Counted from the first letter of the stretch, positions 20,071 through 30,593 are shown. The stretch is DNA of 62,000 bases from Symbiodinium natans (GCA_905221605.1 CAJNDS010000088.1:97501-159500), one strand, 5' to 3'. The notes: generated from the letters alone by a model not told the origin. A program made the numbers and translations.

Positions 20071-20125
20071 AAGCTCAGGCCAACACCCCCTGAACCCCAA
20101 GCTGTATTGAAGGCACCCAAGGTTA

Positions 20126-20390
20126 TAGGGTTTAGGGTTTTAGGGTTTTAGGGTTTTAGGGTTTTAGGGTTTTAGGGTTTTAGGGTTTTAGGGTTTTAGG
20201 GTTTTAGGGTTTTAGGGTTTTAGGGATTTAGGGTTTTAGGGTTTTAGGGTTTTAGGGTTTTAGGGTTTTAGGGTTTTAGGGTTTTAGGGTTTTAGGGTTT
20301 TAGGGTTTTAGGGTTTTAGGGTTTTAGGGTTTTAGGGTTTTAGGGTTTTAGGGTTTTAGGGTTTAGGGTTTAGGGTTTAGGAAACCCTCA
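20126..20390. repeat. TTTTAGGG octamer array
   Basis: About 30 uniform TTTTAGGG units (the Chlamydomonas-type telomere sequence) flanked by ordinary TTTAGGG units. Looks like local expansion of one variant. Confidence 0.97.
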
Positions 20391-20586
20391 AACACTAAAC
20401 TAAGATGGCCCCTTAAAAACCCTCCGAAAAATATGAGAGAAAATAAGAAACATCCCAAGGGCCTACCCGGTAAGCCCCAAACCGTGTACCCTAGAACCAA
20501 ACCCTAAGCCCTAAACCCTAAGTTGTCCCTGAACCCTACACCCTACACCCCAAACCCTAAACCCTAAACCCTAAACCCACAACCCC

Positions 20587-20655
20587 CTCTGTAGAAGTAT
20601 GTTGCCAACATCCGCCCGGCTGACCAGAAAGTGCCCGTAGTCGCCGATCCAGGGG
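20587..20655 (-). CDS. Exon-like island, unknown protein
   Basis: Minus frame PWIGDYGHFLVSRADVGNIL then LQ. Strong coding character. Confidence 0.65.
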
Positions 20656-20908
20656 CTGGGCTGATGCGTGCACCTCCGGTCCAAGGGAAAAGGGTTTAGG
20701 GTTTAGGGTTGAGGATTTAGGGTTTAGGGTTTAGGGTTTAGGGTTTAGGGTTTAGGGTTTAGGGTTTAGGGTTTAGGGTTTAGGGTTTAGGGTTTAGGGT
20801 TTAGGGTGTAGGGTTTAGGGTTTAGGACACAATGCTTAGAGCTTAAGGTTCAGGGTGCGGCTTAGGATACCGTGAGGCTTGTGCCCTACCCCCCCCCCCT
20901 AAAACCTC

Positions 20909-20985
20909 AATTTCGGGCACCTCCAGGAAACTTATGATAAGGAAGCCGCAGACACTCACCAAAAATCAGAGGTGTGTGCACGGGA
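20909..20985 (-). CDS. Exon-like island, unknown protein
   Basis: Minus frame VHTPLIFGECLRLPYHKFPG then GARN. Confidence 0.58.
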
Positions 20986-21105
20986 ATTTCTGGGTTTGGG
21001 GGGCTGTGCTTGGCTTTGCGCTTGAAGTGTGGTTCTTCTTGGGTTGAGGGGTGGTCTGGCCAATGTGGCGAGGGGTTAGGGTTTAGGGTTCAGGGTTTGG
21101 TTCAC

Positions 21106-21154
21106 TGGCTTGGAGCAGCCAGGCTCTCAGACAATACACCTCCTTCGAAATCCC
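21106..21154 (-). CDS. Short exon-like island
   Basis: Minus frame DFEGGVLSESLAAPSQ. Confidence 0.48.
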
Positions 21155-21479
21155 GAAGCTTTGAGGCCCTGAACAACGCCGAACCACTCACGCCTTCAGT
21201 ACGTACCCCGAGCCTCAAAACCGAAAGGCCCATACAACCCCAAAACCCGAAGGTCCTAAAACCCTGCGACATTAAAGCCTACACATACAAAACCGTTAAG
21301 TCGAATTCACTTTCAGAGGCCCCCACAACCCTGAGCCCTACACCCAACAACTCTAAAACCCTCAAGCCCCTGTAACTCGCCCATTAAAACCCACCCAAAA
21401 AAAACCCTTAAAGCCCCTCAAGCTCCTTCAAGCCACTTCAACCCTAAACCCTAAACCCTAAACCCTAAACCCTAAGCAC

Positions 21480-21545
21480 CTGAGGCCGAGAAATCTGTTG
21501 TCTGTGGGGTTGAACCACCAGGCGCTTCCTGTGGGCGCTTGAAAG
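21480..21545 (-). CDS. Exon-like island, unknown protein
   Basis: Minus frame FKRPQEAPGGSTPQTTDFSA, ending CCTCAG before a GTGCTTAG donor. Confidence 0.55.
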
Positions 21546-22095
21546 GTTTGTGGGCTGAGAGCGTTTTGGGGGCTTTAAGGGTTTAGGGTTTAGGGTTTAG
21601 GGGGTTTAGGGGTTTTGGGGGCTTTGGGGAGTTTGGGTTTTGGGGTTTTGGGGGTTTTGGAGTTTTGGGATTTAGGGCTGTTGGCTTTTCGGGCTTTAGG
21701 GCTTCAAAGCCTGAACAGCTTCAAAGTTCAGGGTTGCGAGCTTTTTTAGGAGCTTAAGGCTTAAGGGCCTTTGTGGTTCTGGGTTGTAGGAGCAGGGTCT
21801 TGAACGGAAGCACGATAACAGCTTAACTAGGGAACACACCAGGGTTTTGAACCCCAAAGCCCCCCCCCAAAAAAACGAAGGCCAGCCACAACAAACACCG
21901 AAGACCCTGGAACCTTGAACCCGAAGGAAACCAAGACTCTAAACACTAAACCCTAAACCCTACCCCTACCTTAAGTCCAAGAAACTCATCCCCTTAACCG
22001 GGAATTCCGGAACCCTGGCACTCTGACATCCAAAACCCCAAAGCCCTTGAACCCGCAAAAGCCGCAAGCCCAAAAAAACCCAAAACCCTAAACCC

Positions 22096-23199
22096 TAAGT
22101 TCAAGGGTTCAAGGGTTCAAGGGTTCAAGGGTTCAAGGGTTCAAGGGTTCAAGGGTTCAAGGGTTCAAGGGTTCAAGGGTTCAAGGGTTCAAGGGTTCAA
22201 GGGTTCAAGGGTTCAAGGGTTCAAGGGTTCAAGGGTTCAAGGGTTCAAGGGTTCAAGGGTTCAAGGGTTGAAGGGATCAAGGGTTCAAGGGTTGAAGGGT
22301 TGAAGGGTTCAAGGGTTCAAGGGTTCAAGGGTTCAAGGGTTCAAGGGTTCAAGGGTTCAAGGGTTCAAGGGTTCAAGGGTTCAAGGGTTCAAGGGTTTCA
22401 AGGGTTCAAGGGTTCAAGGGTTCAAGGGTTCAAGGGTTCAAGGGTTCAAGGGTTCAAGGGTTCAAGGGTTCAAGGGTTCAAGGGTTCAAGGGTTCAAGGG
22501 TTCAAGGGTTCAAGGGTTCAAGGGTTCAAGGGTTCAAGGGTTCAAGGGTTCAAAGGGGTTCAAGGGTTCAAGGGTTCAAGGGTTCAAGGGTTCAAGGGTT
22601 CAAGGGTTCAAGGGTTCAAGGGTTCAAGGGTTCAAGGGTTCAAGGGTTCAAGGGTTCAAGGGTTCAAGGGGGGGTTTAAGGGGGTTTAAGGGTTTAAGGG
22701 TTTAAGGGTTTAAGGGTTTAAGGGTTTAAGGGTTTAAGGGTTTCAAGGGTTTTAAGGGTTTAAGGGTTTAAGGGTTTAAGGGTTTAAGGGTTTAAGGGTT
22801 CAAGGGTTCAAGGGTTCAAGGGTTCAAGGGTTCAAGGGTTCAAAGGGTTCAAGGGTTCAAGGGTTCAAGGGTTCAAGGGTTCAAGGGTTCAAGGGTTCAA
22901 GGGTTCAAGGGTTCAAGGGTTCAAGGGTTCAAGGGTTCAAGGGTTCAAGGGTTCAAGGGTTCAAGGGTTCAAGGGTTCAAGGGTTCAAGGGTTCAAGGGT
23001 TCAAGGGTTCAAGGGTTCAAGGGTTCAAGGGTTCAAGGGTTCAAGGGTTCAAGGGTTCAAGGGTTCAAGGGTTCAAGGGTTCAAGGGTTCAAGGGTTCAA
23101 GGGTTGAAGGGTTCAAGGGTTCAAGGGTTCAAGGGTTCAAGGGTTCAAGGGTTCAAGGGTTCAAGGGTTCAAGGGTTCAAGGGTTCAAGGGTTCAAGGG
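22096..23199. repeat. 1.1-kb TTCAAGGG octamer satellite
   Basis: About 135 near-identical TTCAAGGG units, with an inner block of TTTAAGGG (about 22674-22800) and a few TTGAAGGG variants. Edges grade into CCCTAAA/TTTAGGG. The 129-codon open frame inside is a repeat translation. Confidence 0.98.
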
Positions 23200-23269
23200 T
23201 TTAGGGTTTAGGGTGAACCCTAAACCCTAAGCCCTTGGGGCTTTTAGGGTTGCAGAAGCTCTTTCTAGG

Positions 23270-23325
23270 TCCTTCGCCCCGGGATTGCACGGCCCAGTGG
23301 TTGAATCCCCATGGCCTCGAGGGGA
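23270..23325 (-). CDS. Possible exon
   Basis: Minus frame EAMGIQPLGRAIPGRR. Weak. Confidence 0.35.
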
Positions 23326-23887
23326 TTCGGCTAGGGTTTAGGGTTTAGGGGTTAGGGGTTAGGGGTTAGGGGTTCGGGTTTCGGGTTTAGGGTTAGGGGT
23401 TTAAGGGTTAAGGGTTTAGGGTTTAGGGTTTAGGGTTTAGGGTTTAGGGTTTAGGGTTTAGGGTTTAGGGTTTAGGGTTTAGGGTTTAGGGTTTCGGGTG
23501 AACAAGCACCCGAGTGCCGATGGCCTTTCAGTGAATGTGGGTTTCGGGTTGAGGGCTTAGGGTTTAGGGTTTAGGGTTTGGGGTTCAGGGTTTAGGGTTT
23601 AGGGTTTAGAGTTTAGGGTTTAGGGTTTAGGGTTTAGGGTTCAGCGTCTGGGTGTCTACCTGAAAGTTCTTGTGTGTTTATAACTAACGGTATACGTGGG
23701 CTCAGTTTATGTAACCACATTTGCTTGGCAAATCGAACTAGTTGTTGCTGCGTATCCAAAACCCTCATACCCGAAAACACATGCCCAAAACCCCTAAGCC
23801 CTGAGCCCTATCAAAACCCCAACCCTGAACCCCAAGCCCTAAGCCCTACACCCTAACCCTGAACCCTAAACCCTACACCCTAAACGA

Positions 23888-23982
23888 AAGCCACAACCGC
23901 GGCACAACCAGGATCCGATCCAGCCTCGCGATGATTGGCAACGTGTTGCCTTGTGAGACGCCACCTTGAATGTTGCTGGTGC
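23888..23982 (-). CDS. Exon-like island, unknown protein
   Basis: Minus frame TSNIQGGVSQGNTLPIIARL then DRILVVPRLW, after a CCTGCAG acceptor. GVSQGNTL superficially resembles a reverse-transcriptase turn, but nothing else supports that. Confidence 0.6.
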
Positions 23983-24159
23983 CTGCAGGGCTTAGGGTTT
24001 GGGGTTTAGGGTTGAGGGTTTAGAGTTGAGGGTTTAGGATTTAGGGTCTAGGGTTTAGGGTTTGGGGTTTAAGAGTTAGGGTTTGGGGTTTAGGGTTTGG
24101 GTTTAGGGTTTAGGGTTGAGGGTTTAGGGGGGTTTAGGGTTTAGGGTGAATTTCGGGAT

Positions 24160-24255
24160 CAGAATCTCATGTTCGAGCTTTCACTAGTCAAGCAAAATAC
24201 CCAGGCGCCCAAAGAATCCCACATCATTAAGTTCACTCAATCCATATGAACCTTA
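24160..24255 (-). mobile_element. Dispersed repeat family 5, copy 3 (inverted)
   Basis: The reverse complement carries GTGGGATTCTTTGGGCGCC and TTTTGCTTGACTAG, aligning with 16200-16318. Confidence 0.6.
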
Positions 24256-24504
24256 GGCGCCCTAACCCCTAAGCCTTAAGCCCGCCTCCCATTCTTTCGC
24301 TTTACCAACACAGCAAAGTCAAAACGGAGAGAGGGAGGAACCAATGAATCTCATGCCTTGCAAACCTAGACCCAGGAGTAACCTAGGAATTAAAAAGGGT
24401 ACCCTTTTGGGTTTCAAGGGGCTGATAAGGGAACCCCAACCCCTAAAAAAAGGGAGGGGTCCTAGAAAGCCCCCGCCGAAGGCCAGCTTCCAAGATGTGG
24501 GTTG

Positions 24505-24562
24505 TCTCGTGCCCACGAACTGTTGTGCCTATGCCCACGAACCGATGTGCCTATGCCCACCA
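24505..24562. repeat. TGCCTATGCCCACGAACCG tandem repeat
   Basis: Two to three copies of a 24-25-bp unit. Confidence 0.75.
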
Positions 24563-24631
24563 AAGGGGTTTAAGGTTTATGTTATGTTTGAAAGAAAGGG
24601 TTTAAGGGTTTAGGGTGCAGCCGGCAGGGTT

Positions 24632-24692
24632 TAGAGTCTTGTGCTGATGGTTCAAGCCATGGAAGAATAAAGCCCGGCACCATTCCACCAGC
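24632..24692 (-). CDS. Exon-like island, unknown protein
   Basis: Minus frame AGGMVPGFILPWLEPSAQDS. Confidence 0.5.
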
Positions 24693-24728
24693 CCTGGACA
24701 GAAAAGCATGAACCCTAAACCCTAAACC

Positions 24729-24806
24729 CAAGGGCCCAGACATACCCCCTGCACGACCTGGCCTGCCAGAATATTCACCTGGTCCACCAGCCAGGAAGCA
24801 TCCTGG
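24729..24806 (-). CDS. Exon-like island, unknown protein
   Basis: Minus frame QDASWLVDQVNILAGQVVQG then VCLGPW. Clear. Confidence 0.65.
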
Positions 24807-25135
24807 GAAAAGCTTAAGGGTTTAGGGTCTCGGGTTAAGGGATTGGGGTTTAGCGTAACCCCCCCCCCCCCTCCCAACCCTAAACTGCAGGACCAGCAAA
24901 ACCGCCACAAAAACGTATAGGGCTTAGAGGTTTTGGGGCCGGGTTGAGGGTTTAGGGCCGGGTGTCCCTGGTTTGGGGGGGTTGGGTTTAGGGGGGTTGG
25001 GTTTAGGGTTTAGAGCTTGGAGGTTGACCTGAATGATATGTGCCCATTTCTGCGGGGGTCCAAACCCCCAAACCCTAAACCATGCCAAGCATTTAACCCT
25101 AAACCCTACGATCTAGGGCTCAAGGCTCTCGGGCT

Positions 25136-25508
25136 TAGGGTTTAGGGTTTAGGGTTTTTTGGGTTTAGGGTTTAGGGTTTAGGGTTTAGGGTTTAGGGTT
25201 TAGGGTTTAGGGTTTAGGGTTTAGGGTTTAGGGTTTCGGGTTTCTAGGGTTTAGGGTTTAGGGTTTTATGGGTTTAGGGTTTAGGGTTTAGGGTTTAGGG
25301 TTTAGGGTTTAGGGTTTAGGGTTTAGGGTTTAGGGTTTAGGGTTTAGGGTTTAGGGTTTAGGGTTTAGGGTTTAGGGTTTAGGGTTTAGGGTTTAGGTTA
25401 GGGTTTAGGGTTTAGGGTTTAGGGTTTAGGGTTTAGGGTTTAGGGTTTAGGGTTTAGGGTTTAGGGTTTAGGGTTTAGGGTTTAGGGTTTAGGGTTTAGG
25501 GTTTAGGG
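25136..25508. repeat. Longest TTTAGGG array
   Basis: About 50 mostly perfect TTTAGGG units with a few slips (TTTTTTGGG, TTTCTAGGG, TTTTATGGG). Confidence 0.97.
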
Positions 25509-25517
25509 CCCTACGGC

Positions 25518-25595
25518 TTAAGGCTTAAGGCTCCAAGGCGCGGAGGTGCGGCGGCCGACGATTTGCAGATTGGACGTCTCCTCCTCCCAGACTTC
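25518..25595 (-). CDS. Exon-like island, unknown protein
   Basis: Minus frame EVWEEETSNLQIVGRRTSAP then WSLKP, after a CTGAAG acceptor. Confidence 0.64.
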   Translation of the reverse strand, partial: EVWEEETSNLQIVGRRTSAPWSLKP

Positions 25596-25783
25596 AGAAG
25601 TCGGTCTTCTGGCTTTAGGGGTTTTGGGGATTTGGGGGTTTAGGAGTTTAGGGGTCTTGGGGGGTTGAGGGGTTTGGGGGTTTAGGGGTTTGGGGGATTT
25701 GGGGTTGAGGGGTTTAGGGGTTTAGGGGTTGAGGGGTTTTGGGGGTTGAGGGGTTTAGGGGTTTAGGGGTCTTGAGGGCTAAA

Positions 25784-25823
25784 TAAAGTTTGCAGCTTTC
25801 GGCGCATCTGCGTAGGAGTCGAG
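25784..25823 (-). CDS. Short exon-like island
   Basis: Minus frame LDSYADAPKAANF. Confidence 0.5.
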
Positions 25824-25860
25824 GGTTTAGGGCCTCTAGTGCTCAGGGTTTGGGGCTTAG

Positions 25861-25914
25861 GGTGCAGGATCCGCGAGGTAGCCCCGCAATTCAGGCGAAT
25901 CTTGAGGGTACTTG
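25861..25914 (-). CDS. Exon-like island, unknown protein
   Basis: Minus frame KYPQDSPELRGYLADPAP. Confidence 0.58.
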
Positions 25915-25975
25915 CCCTAAACCCTAAACCCTAAACCGTAAACCCTAAACCCTAAACCCTAAACCCTAAACCCTA

Positions 25976-26066
25976 TAAAGCAACGAAGGCTGTAGTTGGG
26001 GATCTTATCAGGCATCTGAAGCTTGAAGGAGGCCTAAGCTTGCCAGCCAAAGACTTCCTTCCGGTC
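25976..26066 (-). CDS. Exon-like island, possibly two exons
   Basis: Minus frames DRKEVFGWQA (26039-26066) and ASFKLQMPDKIPNYSLRCF (25976-26034), with an AAGCTTAG|G acceptor between them. Confidence 0.55.
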
Positions 26067-26488
26067 TAGGGTTTAGGGTTTAGGGTTTAGGGTTTAGGGT
26101 TTAGGGTTTAGGGTTTAGGGTTTAGGGTGTAGGGTGTAGGGTTTAGGGTTTAGGGTTTAGGGTTTACGGTTTAGGGTTTAGGGTTTAGGGTTCAGGGTTC
26201 AGGGTTCAGGGTTTAAGGTTTAGGGTGTAGGGTTTAGGGTTTAGGGTTTAGGGTTTGGGGTTTAGGGTTTAGGGTTTAGGGATTTTGGGCTTAAGCTTTA
26301 TAAGGTTTAGAAGGGTAAATAAGGCTCAGGGTTTAGGTTTCAAGCCTCAACCTTCATCAACCTCAGCACTCCCCCTGTTTGAACCCCAAACCCTAACTCC
26401 CAAAATCCCAAACCCTAAACCCCAAACCCTAAACCCCAAACCCTAACCCTAAGCCCTAAACCCTAAACCCCAAACCCTAAACCCTCAA

Positions 26489-26556
26489 AAACCGCAGTGT
26501 TCATCCTGTTGAGGAACAGACGAGCGAAGCGCAGAGACACCCAGCCTCGGACCCAT
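26489..26556 (-). CDS. Exon-like island, unknown protein
   Basis: Minus frame WVRGWVSLRFARLFLNRMNT then AVF. Confidence 0.58.
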
Positions 26557-26698
26557 GGTTGCAGGGTTTAGGGTTTAGCGTTTGGGGTTTAGGGTTTAGG
26601 GTTTGGGGTTTTGGGTTTAGGGTTTGGGGTTTTGGGTTTTAGGGTTTAGGGGTTGGGGTTTAGGGTTTAGGGTTTAGAGTTTAGGGTTTAGGGTTTAG

Positions 26699-26815
26699 GG
26701 ATGCAAGCCCGTTCCTCTGGATGAACTCCGAGACATCAGCGGCGGAAAGGGGTGTAGAGTTTCTGGGAAACTGCGCACGGTATGCAGACCCAACAATTGC
26801 AGCTGCTGCTCCCTG
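26699..26815 (-). CDS. Exon-like island, unknown protein
   Basis: Minus frame AAAIVGSAYRAQFPRNSTPL then SAADVSEFIQRNGLAS. 39 codons, clear. Confidence 0.66.
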
Positions 26816-26839
26816 GACCGTAAACCCTGAACCCTAAAC

Positions 26840-27050
26840 CCGAAAACCCTAAAACCCTAAGACCCTAAAACCCTAAAGCCCTAAAGCCCTAAACCCCTAA
26901 AACCCTAAAACCTAAAACCCTAAACCCTAAAACCCTAAAACCCTAAAACCCTAAAACCCTAAAACCGTAACACCCTGAACCCCAAAACCCAAAAACCCTA
27001 AAACCCTAAAACCCTAAAACCCTAAAACCCTAAAACCCTCACCCTGAACA
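26840..27050. repeat. CCCTAAAA octamer array
   Basis: Mostly CCCTAAAA units, the complement of TTTTAGGG, with CCCTAAAG variants. Confidence 0.9.
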
Positions 27051-27109
27051 TTGAACCCTAAACCTCCTAAACACTAAAACCCCTAAATCCTGAAACCCGT
27101 AACCCTAAC

Positions 27110-27185
27110 TGCGGGAGGTGGCCCGCTGGAATGCAAACCCGAGATGTGGCCAAAAAATGGATGATCATCCGATCCCGATGCCTCT
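27110..27185 (-). CDS. Exon-like island, unknown protein
   Basis: Minus frame EASGSDDHPFFGHISGLHSS then GPPPA, after a GAGTAG acceptor. Confidence 0.6.
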
Positions 27186-27255
27186 ACTCGGGAGGTTGCC
27201 AAACCTCCTTGTTCTTGGCAGCCCAGTAGCCATATGGGAGTTTACGAGAATTCGG

Positions 27256-27348
27256 AACCCCTAAACAAGACCCCCCAAATAATAGGATTCCCTTACAACA
27301 AGGACCCCCCAATAAGGTACCCCTAAGTTCGGAAAACCCCATACTGTA
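27256..27348 (-). mobile_element. MITE-like family 3, copy 1 (inverted)
   Basis: The reverse complement has TTAGGGGTACCTTATT.GGGG, GGAATCCTA.TATTTGGGG and a TTTAGGGGTTCCG end, matching 32149-32275 and 52618-52709. Confidence 0.62.
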
Positions 27349-27604
27349 ACAAGGGTTCCCTGTTTCGGGTTGGTTACTTTAAAAGGGGATTTTGAACCCC
27401 ACAAAACGGGAAGAAGGGTACCACTAGGCTATCAAGTGCCAGTGCTCATGGACTGCTTCTCAAGTGTTTAGGGTTTAGGGTTTAGGGTTTAGGGTCTAGG
27501 GTTTAGGGTTTAGGGTTTAGATTTAGGTTTAGGGCTTAGGGTTTCGGGTTTAGGGTTTAGGGTTTAGATTTTAGGGTTTAGGGTTTAGGGTTTAGGGTCT
27601 AGGG

Positions 27605-28015
27605 TTGGTGGGGCCATGCCTTGCCCAACCAAGAGCTGGCGCATTGCGGGATTAACTGCCATAACTGGAGGCATGGCCGGTCGACCAAGGGTCATGCGCC
27701 CGCACCTCAAATCAGCTCTCTCGCCGCTGGCGTAAGCCATATCCGCATAACCCTGCTCGAGGTGAGCTTCTAAGTAGCGTTCGGCGAGATCTGGCGACAA
27801 GGCCTCAGGAGTCATCGTCCCGGCCATAAGTAGCCTCATAGTTTGCGAGACGTCTTCTGGAACCTCTGTGACGGTAGGCAGTTGCTGAGTCTTGGCCGCA
27901 TCAACATGCACTTTTGCTGGGATTGGGGCATCCCGGTCCGCCCCCTGGCCGATACTGTGCTTGAATCCCGTCCTGATGCTTAAGCTCGTAGCTCTCCCCA
28001 AAGGCGATAGCCCTT
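27605..28015 (-). CDS. Long host exon, hypothetical protein
   Basis: Longest host open island, about 135 codons. It starts after TTTTCAAG and runs to the telomeric flank. The peptide includes IPAKVHVDAAKTQQLPTVTE, ALSPDLAERYLEAHLEQGYA and PAMRQLLVGQGMAPP. Acidic, helical segments followed by a Met/Pro-rich end. No domain recognised. Uninterrupted by repeats, unlike its neighbours, so it is a good anchor for a gene model. Confidence 0.7.
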
Positions 28016-28112
28016 GAAAACCCCTAAACCCAAAACCCCAAACCCTAAACCCTAAACCCTAAACCCTAAACCCTAAACCCTAAACCCTAAACCCTAAACC
28101 CTAAACCCTAAA

Positions 28113-28166
28113 CCCCAGTCCAAGTTGCTGGGCGCCGCCTCGCCCGAGCTCCTCCCGGAGTCCTCA
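28113..28166 (-). CDS. Exon-like island, unknown protein
   Basis: Minus frame PEDSGRSSGEAAPSNLDWG, ending at CCCTAAA-side GGTTTAGG. Confidence 0.55.
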
Positions 28167-28509
28167 GGCCCAGGCGGCGTTTAGGGTTTAGGGCTAGGGT
28201 TTGGGGTTTAGGGCTAGGGGTTAGGGTTTAGGGTTTGGGGTTTGGGGTTTGGGGTTTGGGGTTTGGGGTGTGGGGTGTGGGGTTTGGGGTGTTGGGGAAT
28301 TGGGGTGTTGGGTTTTGGGGTCTGTGGTTGGGGTTTAGGGATGAAGGGTTTTGGGTTCTGGGATTGGGGTTTGAAGGCTTTGGATTCGAGTTTGGGACAG
28401 AGCTTACGCGTCTTCTGCAAGTTAAGGAGTTGGGCTTGGGGTTGAGGGGTTAAGGTTTAGGATTCAAGATTTAGGATTTAGGGTTTAGGGTTTAGGGTTT
28501 AGGGTACAG

Positions 28510-28862
28510 TACCTCAACCCTAAAACCCTCAACCCTGAACCCTGAACCCTAAAACCCTCAACCCTAAACCCTGAACCCTAAAACCCCCCAACCCTAAACC
28601 CCTCAACCCTAAAACCCTCAACCCTAAACCCCTGAACCCTAAAACCCTCAACCTAAAACCCTCAAACCCTCAACCCTAAACCCTGCACCCTAAAACCTGA
28701 AAACCTGAACCCCAAGCCCTGAACCCTAACACCCTCAACCCGAAATCCTGAACCCCTAAAACCCTGAACCCTAACCTGAAACCCTAAACCCTGAACCCTC
28801 AAACCCTCAACCCTGAACCCCTAAAACCCTGAACCCTAAACCCTAAACCCTAAAACCCTCAC
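28510..28862. repeat. CCCTAAA/CCCTCAA/CCCTGAA mixed array
   Basis: 350 bp of degenerate units with no unique island. Confidence 0.9.
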
Positions 28863-28972
28863 CTGCACCAAAGGGGCCGCGGCCGCAAAGCACGAGGAGC
28901 CGAAGCAGCAGAGGCAGACGCCCGTGCAGCGCGCTTGCCGCCACCGCCCGACGGTGGGACATGGAATGGTGG
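28863..28972 (-). CDS. Exon-like island, Cys-rich peptide
   Basis: Minus frame IPCPTVGRWRQARCTGVCLC then CFGSSCFAAAAPLVQ, ending GTGCAG before a canonical GTGAGG donor. Confidence 0.55.
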
Positions 28973-29075
28973 GTAAGCCCTGAACCCTCAAGACCCTAAG
29001 AACCCTCAAACCCTAAACCCTAAACCCTAAACCCTAAACCCTAAACCCAAAACCCTAACCCTAAAGCCGAAACCC

Positions 29076-29115
29076 TGAGAGCGCTAGCAGGACTGTCTGC
29101 AAAGATGTTGGAGTC
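29076..29115 (-). CDS. Short exon-like island
   Basis: Minus frame DSNIFADSPASAL. Confidence 0.48.
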
Positions 29116-29276
29116 GTAGGGTTTTGAGGGTTTTAGGGTTTAGGGTTTAGGGTTGAGGGTTTAGGGTTTAGGGTTTAGGGCTTAGGGCTTAGGGTTTAGG
29201 TTTAGGGTTTGAAGTAGGGTTTAACCACCACAACAAAAGACCTGAAGAGAAATTCGGGGGGAGGCTCTTGCTCCGC

Positions 29277-29327
29277 CCCCCTTTTGAGCCAGAGGCATAC
29301 ATTGGGCACGCACATGGAGCCCCCTGT
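29277..29327 (-). CDS. Exon-like island, unknown protein
   Basis: Minus frame GGSMCVPNVCLWLKRG after an ATGACAG acceptor. Confidence 0.5.
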
Positions 29328-29462
29328 CATTAGGGTTTAGGGTTTAGGGTTGAGGGTTGAGGGTTGAGGGTTTAGGGTTTAGGGTTTAGGGTCTAGGGTC
29401 TAGGGTTTAGGATTGAGGCTTTAGGGCTTCGGCGTTAGGGTTTGGGGCTTAGGGCTCAATCC

Positions 29463-29508
29463 TAAACCATAGTCCGTCCGTTTGGAGTTTCTCTGACATA
29501 CTGGAGTA
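29463..29508 (-). CDS. Short exon-like island
   Basis: Minus frame YSSMSEKLQTDGLWF. Confidence 0.45.
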
Positions 29509-29727
29509 GGGCTTAGGGTTTAGGGCTTAGAGGGTTTAGAGGGTTTCGAGGGCTTAGAGGGTAGAGAGGGTTTAAGAGGGTTTAGGGGGTTTAGAGGGTT
29601 TAGAGGGTTTAGATTAGGTTTCGGCCCCGGCTCAGGGCCTGAAAATGTGGACCTTCCCCAAACCCTCAACCCTACATCCTAAACCCTAAACCCTGAACCC
29701 TACACCCTAAACCCTAAACCCTAAACC

Positions 29728-29823
29728 TGTCTAGGAGGAGCTCTGGTATGGTCAGGCCTGGTAGGGCTCGGGATGGAACAATCTAGCTTTTCAGGGAAGC
29801 TCTGTGGGCGACCCATAGACTGG
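29728..29823 (-). CDS. Exon-like island, unknown protein
   Basis: Minus frame QSMGRPQSFPEKLDCSIPSP then TRPDHTRAPP. Confidence 0.55.
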
Positions 29824-29879
29824 GGATTCGGGTTTAGGGTTTAGGATTTAGGATTGGGGTTTAGGGTTTAGGGTTTAAA

Positions 29880-29991
29880 GGTCATTGGTCCGCTTATCCT
29901 TCGAAGCTAGGTAGTCAGCCAAGCAAGCCGCGCAAGAATCCAACACCTGAAGCAGCAAAGCCCCGGCCCAGCGCGCTTGGCCCACCACAAC
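29880..29991 (-). CDS. Exon-like island, unknown protein
   Basis: Minus frame VVGQARWAGALLLQVLDSCA then ACLADYLASKDKRTND. Clear. The next exon upstream is 30078-30195. Confidence 0.65.
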
Positions 29992-30077
29992 ACAGGGGTT
30001 TAGGGTTTCGGGTTTCGGGTTTCGGGCTTGGGGCTTGGGGCTTGGGGCTTGGGGCTTGGGGCTTGGGGTTCGGTGTT

Positions 30078-30195
30078 TGGGTAGGGTGGGTTTGGGACAG
30101 AAACCCTGGTAAATAAACCATGCCCATCTCCTGCAGCAGATGCTGCTTCGTGTGCACCAGCCACACGTGAAGAGCCAGCCAGTAGGTCTGCAAGA
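30078..30195 (-). CDS. Exon-like island, unknown protein
   Basis: Minus frame TYWLALHVWLVHTKQHLLQE then MGMVYLPGFLSQTHPT. The WLALHVWLVHTK run slightly recalls the Cbp3/UQCC1 cytochrome bc1 assembly family, but the neighbouring exons do not support that, so no name is given. Confidence 0.62.
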
Positions 30196-30404
30196 GTTTA
30201 GGGTTTAGGGTTTCGGGTTTCGGGTTTAGGGTTTAGGGTTTAGGGTTCAGGGTCGATTCAGGGATAGAAAGAAGGGACCCTTGATCTTCTTCCCCTTTCT
30301 GACCCCTGTTCTTGTCCCTACATACCCAAGTAGCCCCCAACATTGCCCTTATAGCGGTCCCCTCCTTTAGTCCCTTGAGTGGAGGGTTTCAATTCTTAGG
30401 GTTT

Positions 30405-30515
30405 AGGGTTTGGCGTTTAGGGTTTAGGGTTTAGGGTTTAGGGTTTAGGGTTTAGGGTTTAGGGTTTAGGGTTTAGGGTTTAGGGTTTAGGGTTTAGGGT
30501 TTAGGGTTTAGGGTT
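30405..30515. repeat. Perfect TTTAGGG array
   Basis: About 15 uniform units. A matching CCCTAAA array (30655-30780) lies on the other side of the next island, giving inverted flanks. Confidence 0.95.
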
Positions 30516-30593
30516 CAAGTATCACAAAGCATGCCAAAGCCCAATATCCCAGCCTGCAGGCAACTAGCAAACCGCCTTTGCGCAACACCTCCC
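30516..30593 (-). CDS. Exon-like island, unknown protein
   Basis: Minus frame GGVAQRRFASCLQAGILGFG then MLCDT. Confidence 0.57.

Noticed and set aside
22300-22689. 129-codon ORF of GSRVQGFK repeats
   Set aside because: Direct translation of the TTCAAGGG satellite with no unique sequence.
23888-23982. Reverse transcriptase fragment (GVSQGNTL)
   Set aside because: Only a short resemblance; no YxDD box or neighbouring RT motifs.
30078-30195. UQCC1/Cbp3 assembly factor
   Set aside because: Based on one hydrophobic run (WLALHVWLVHTK); the adjoining exons do not continue the family pattern.
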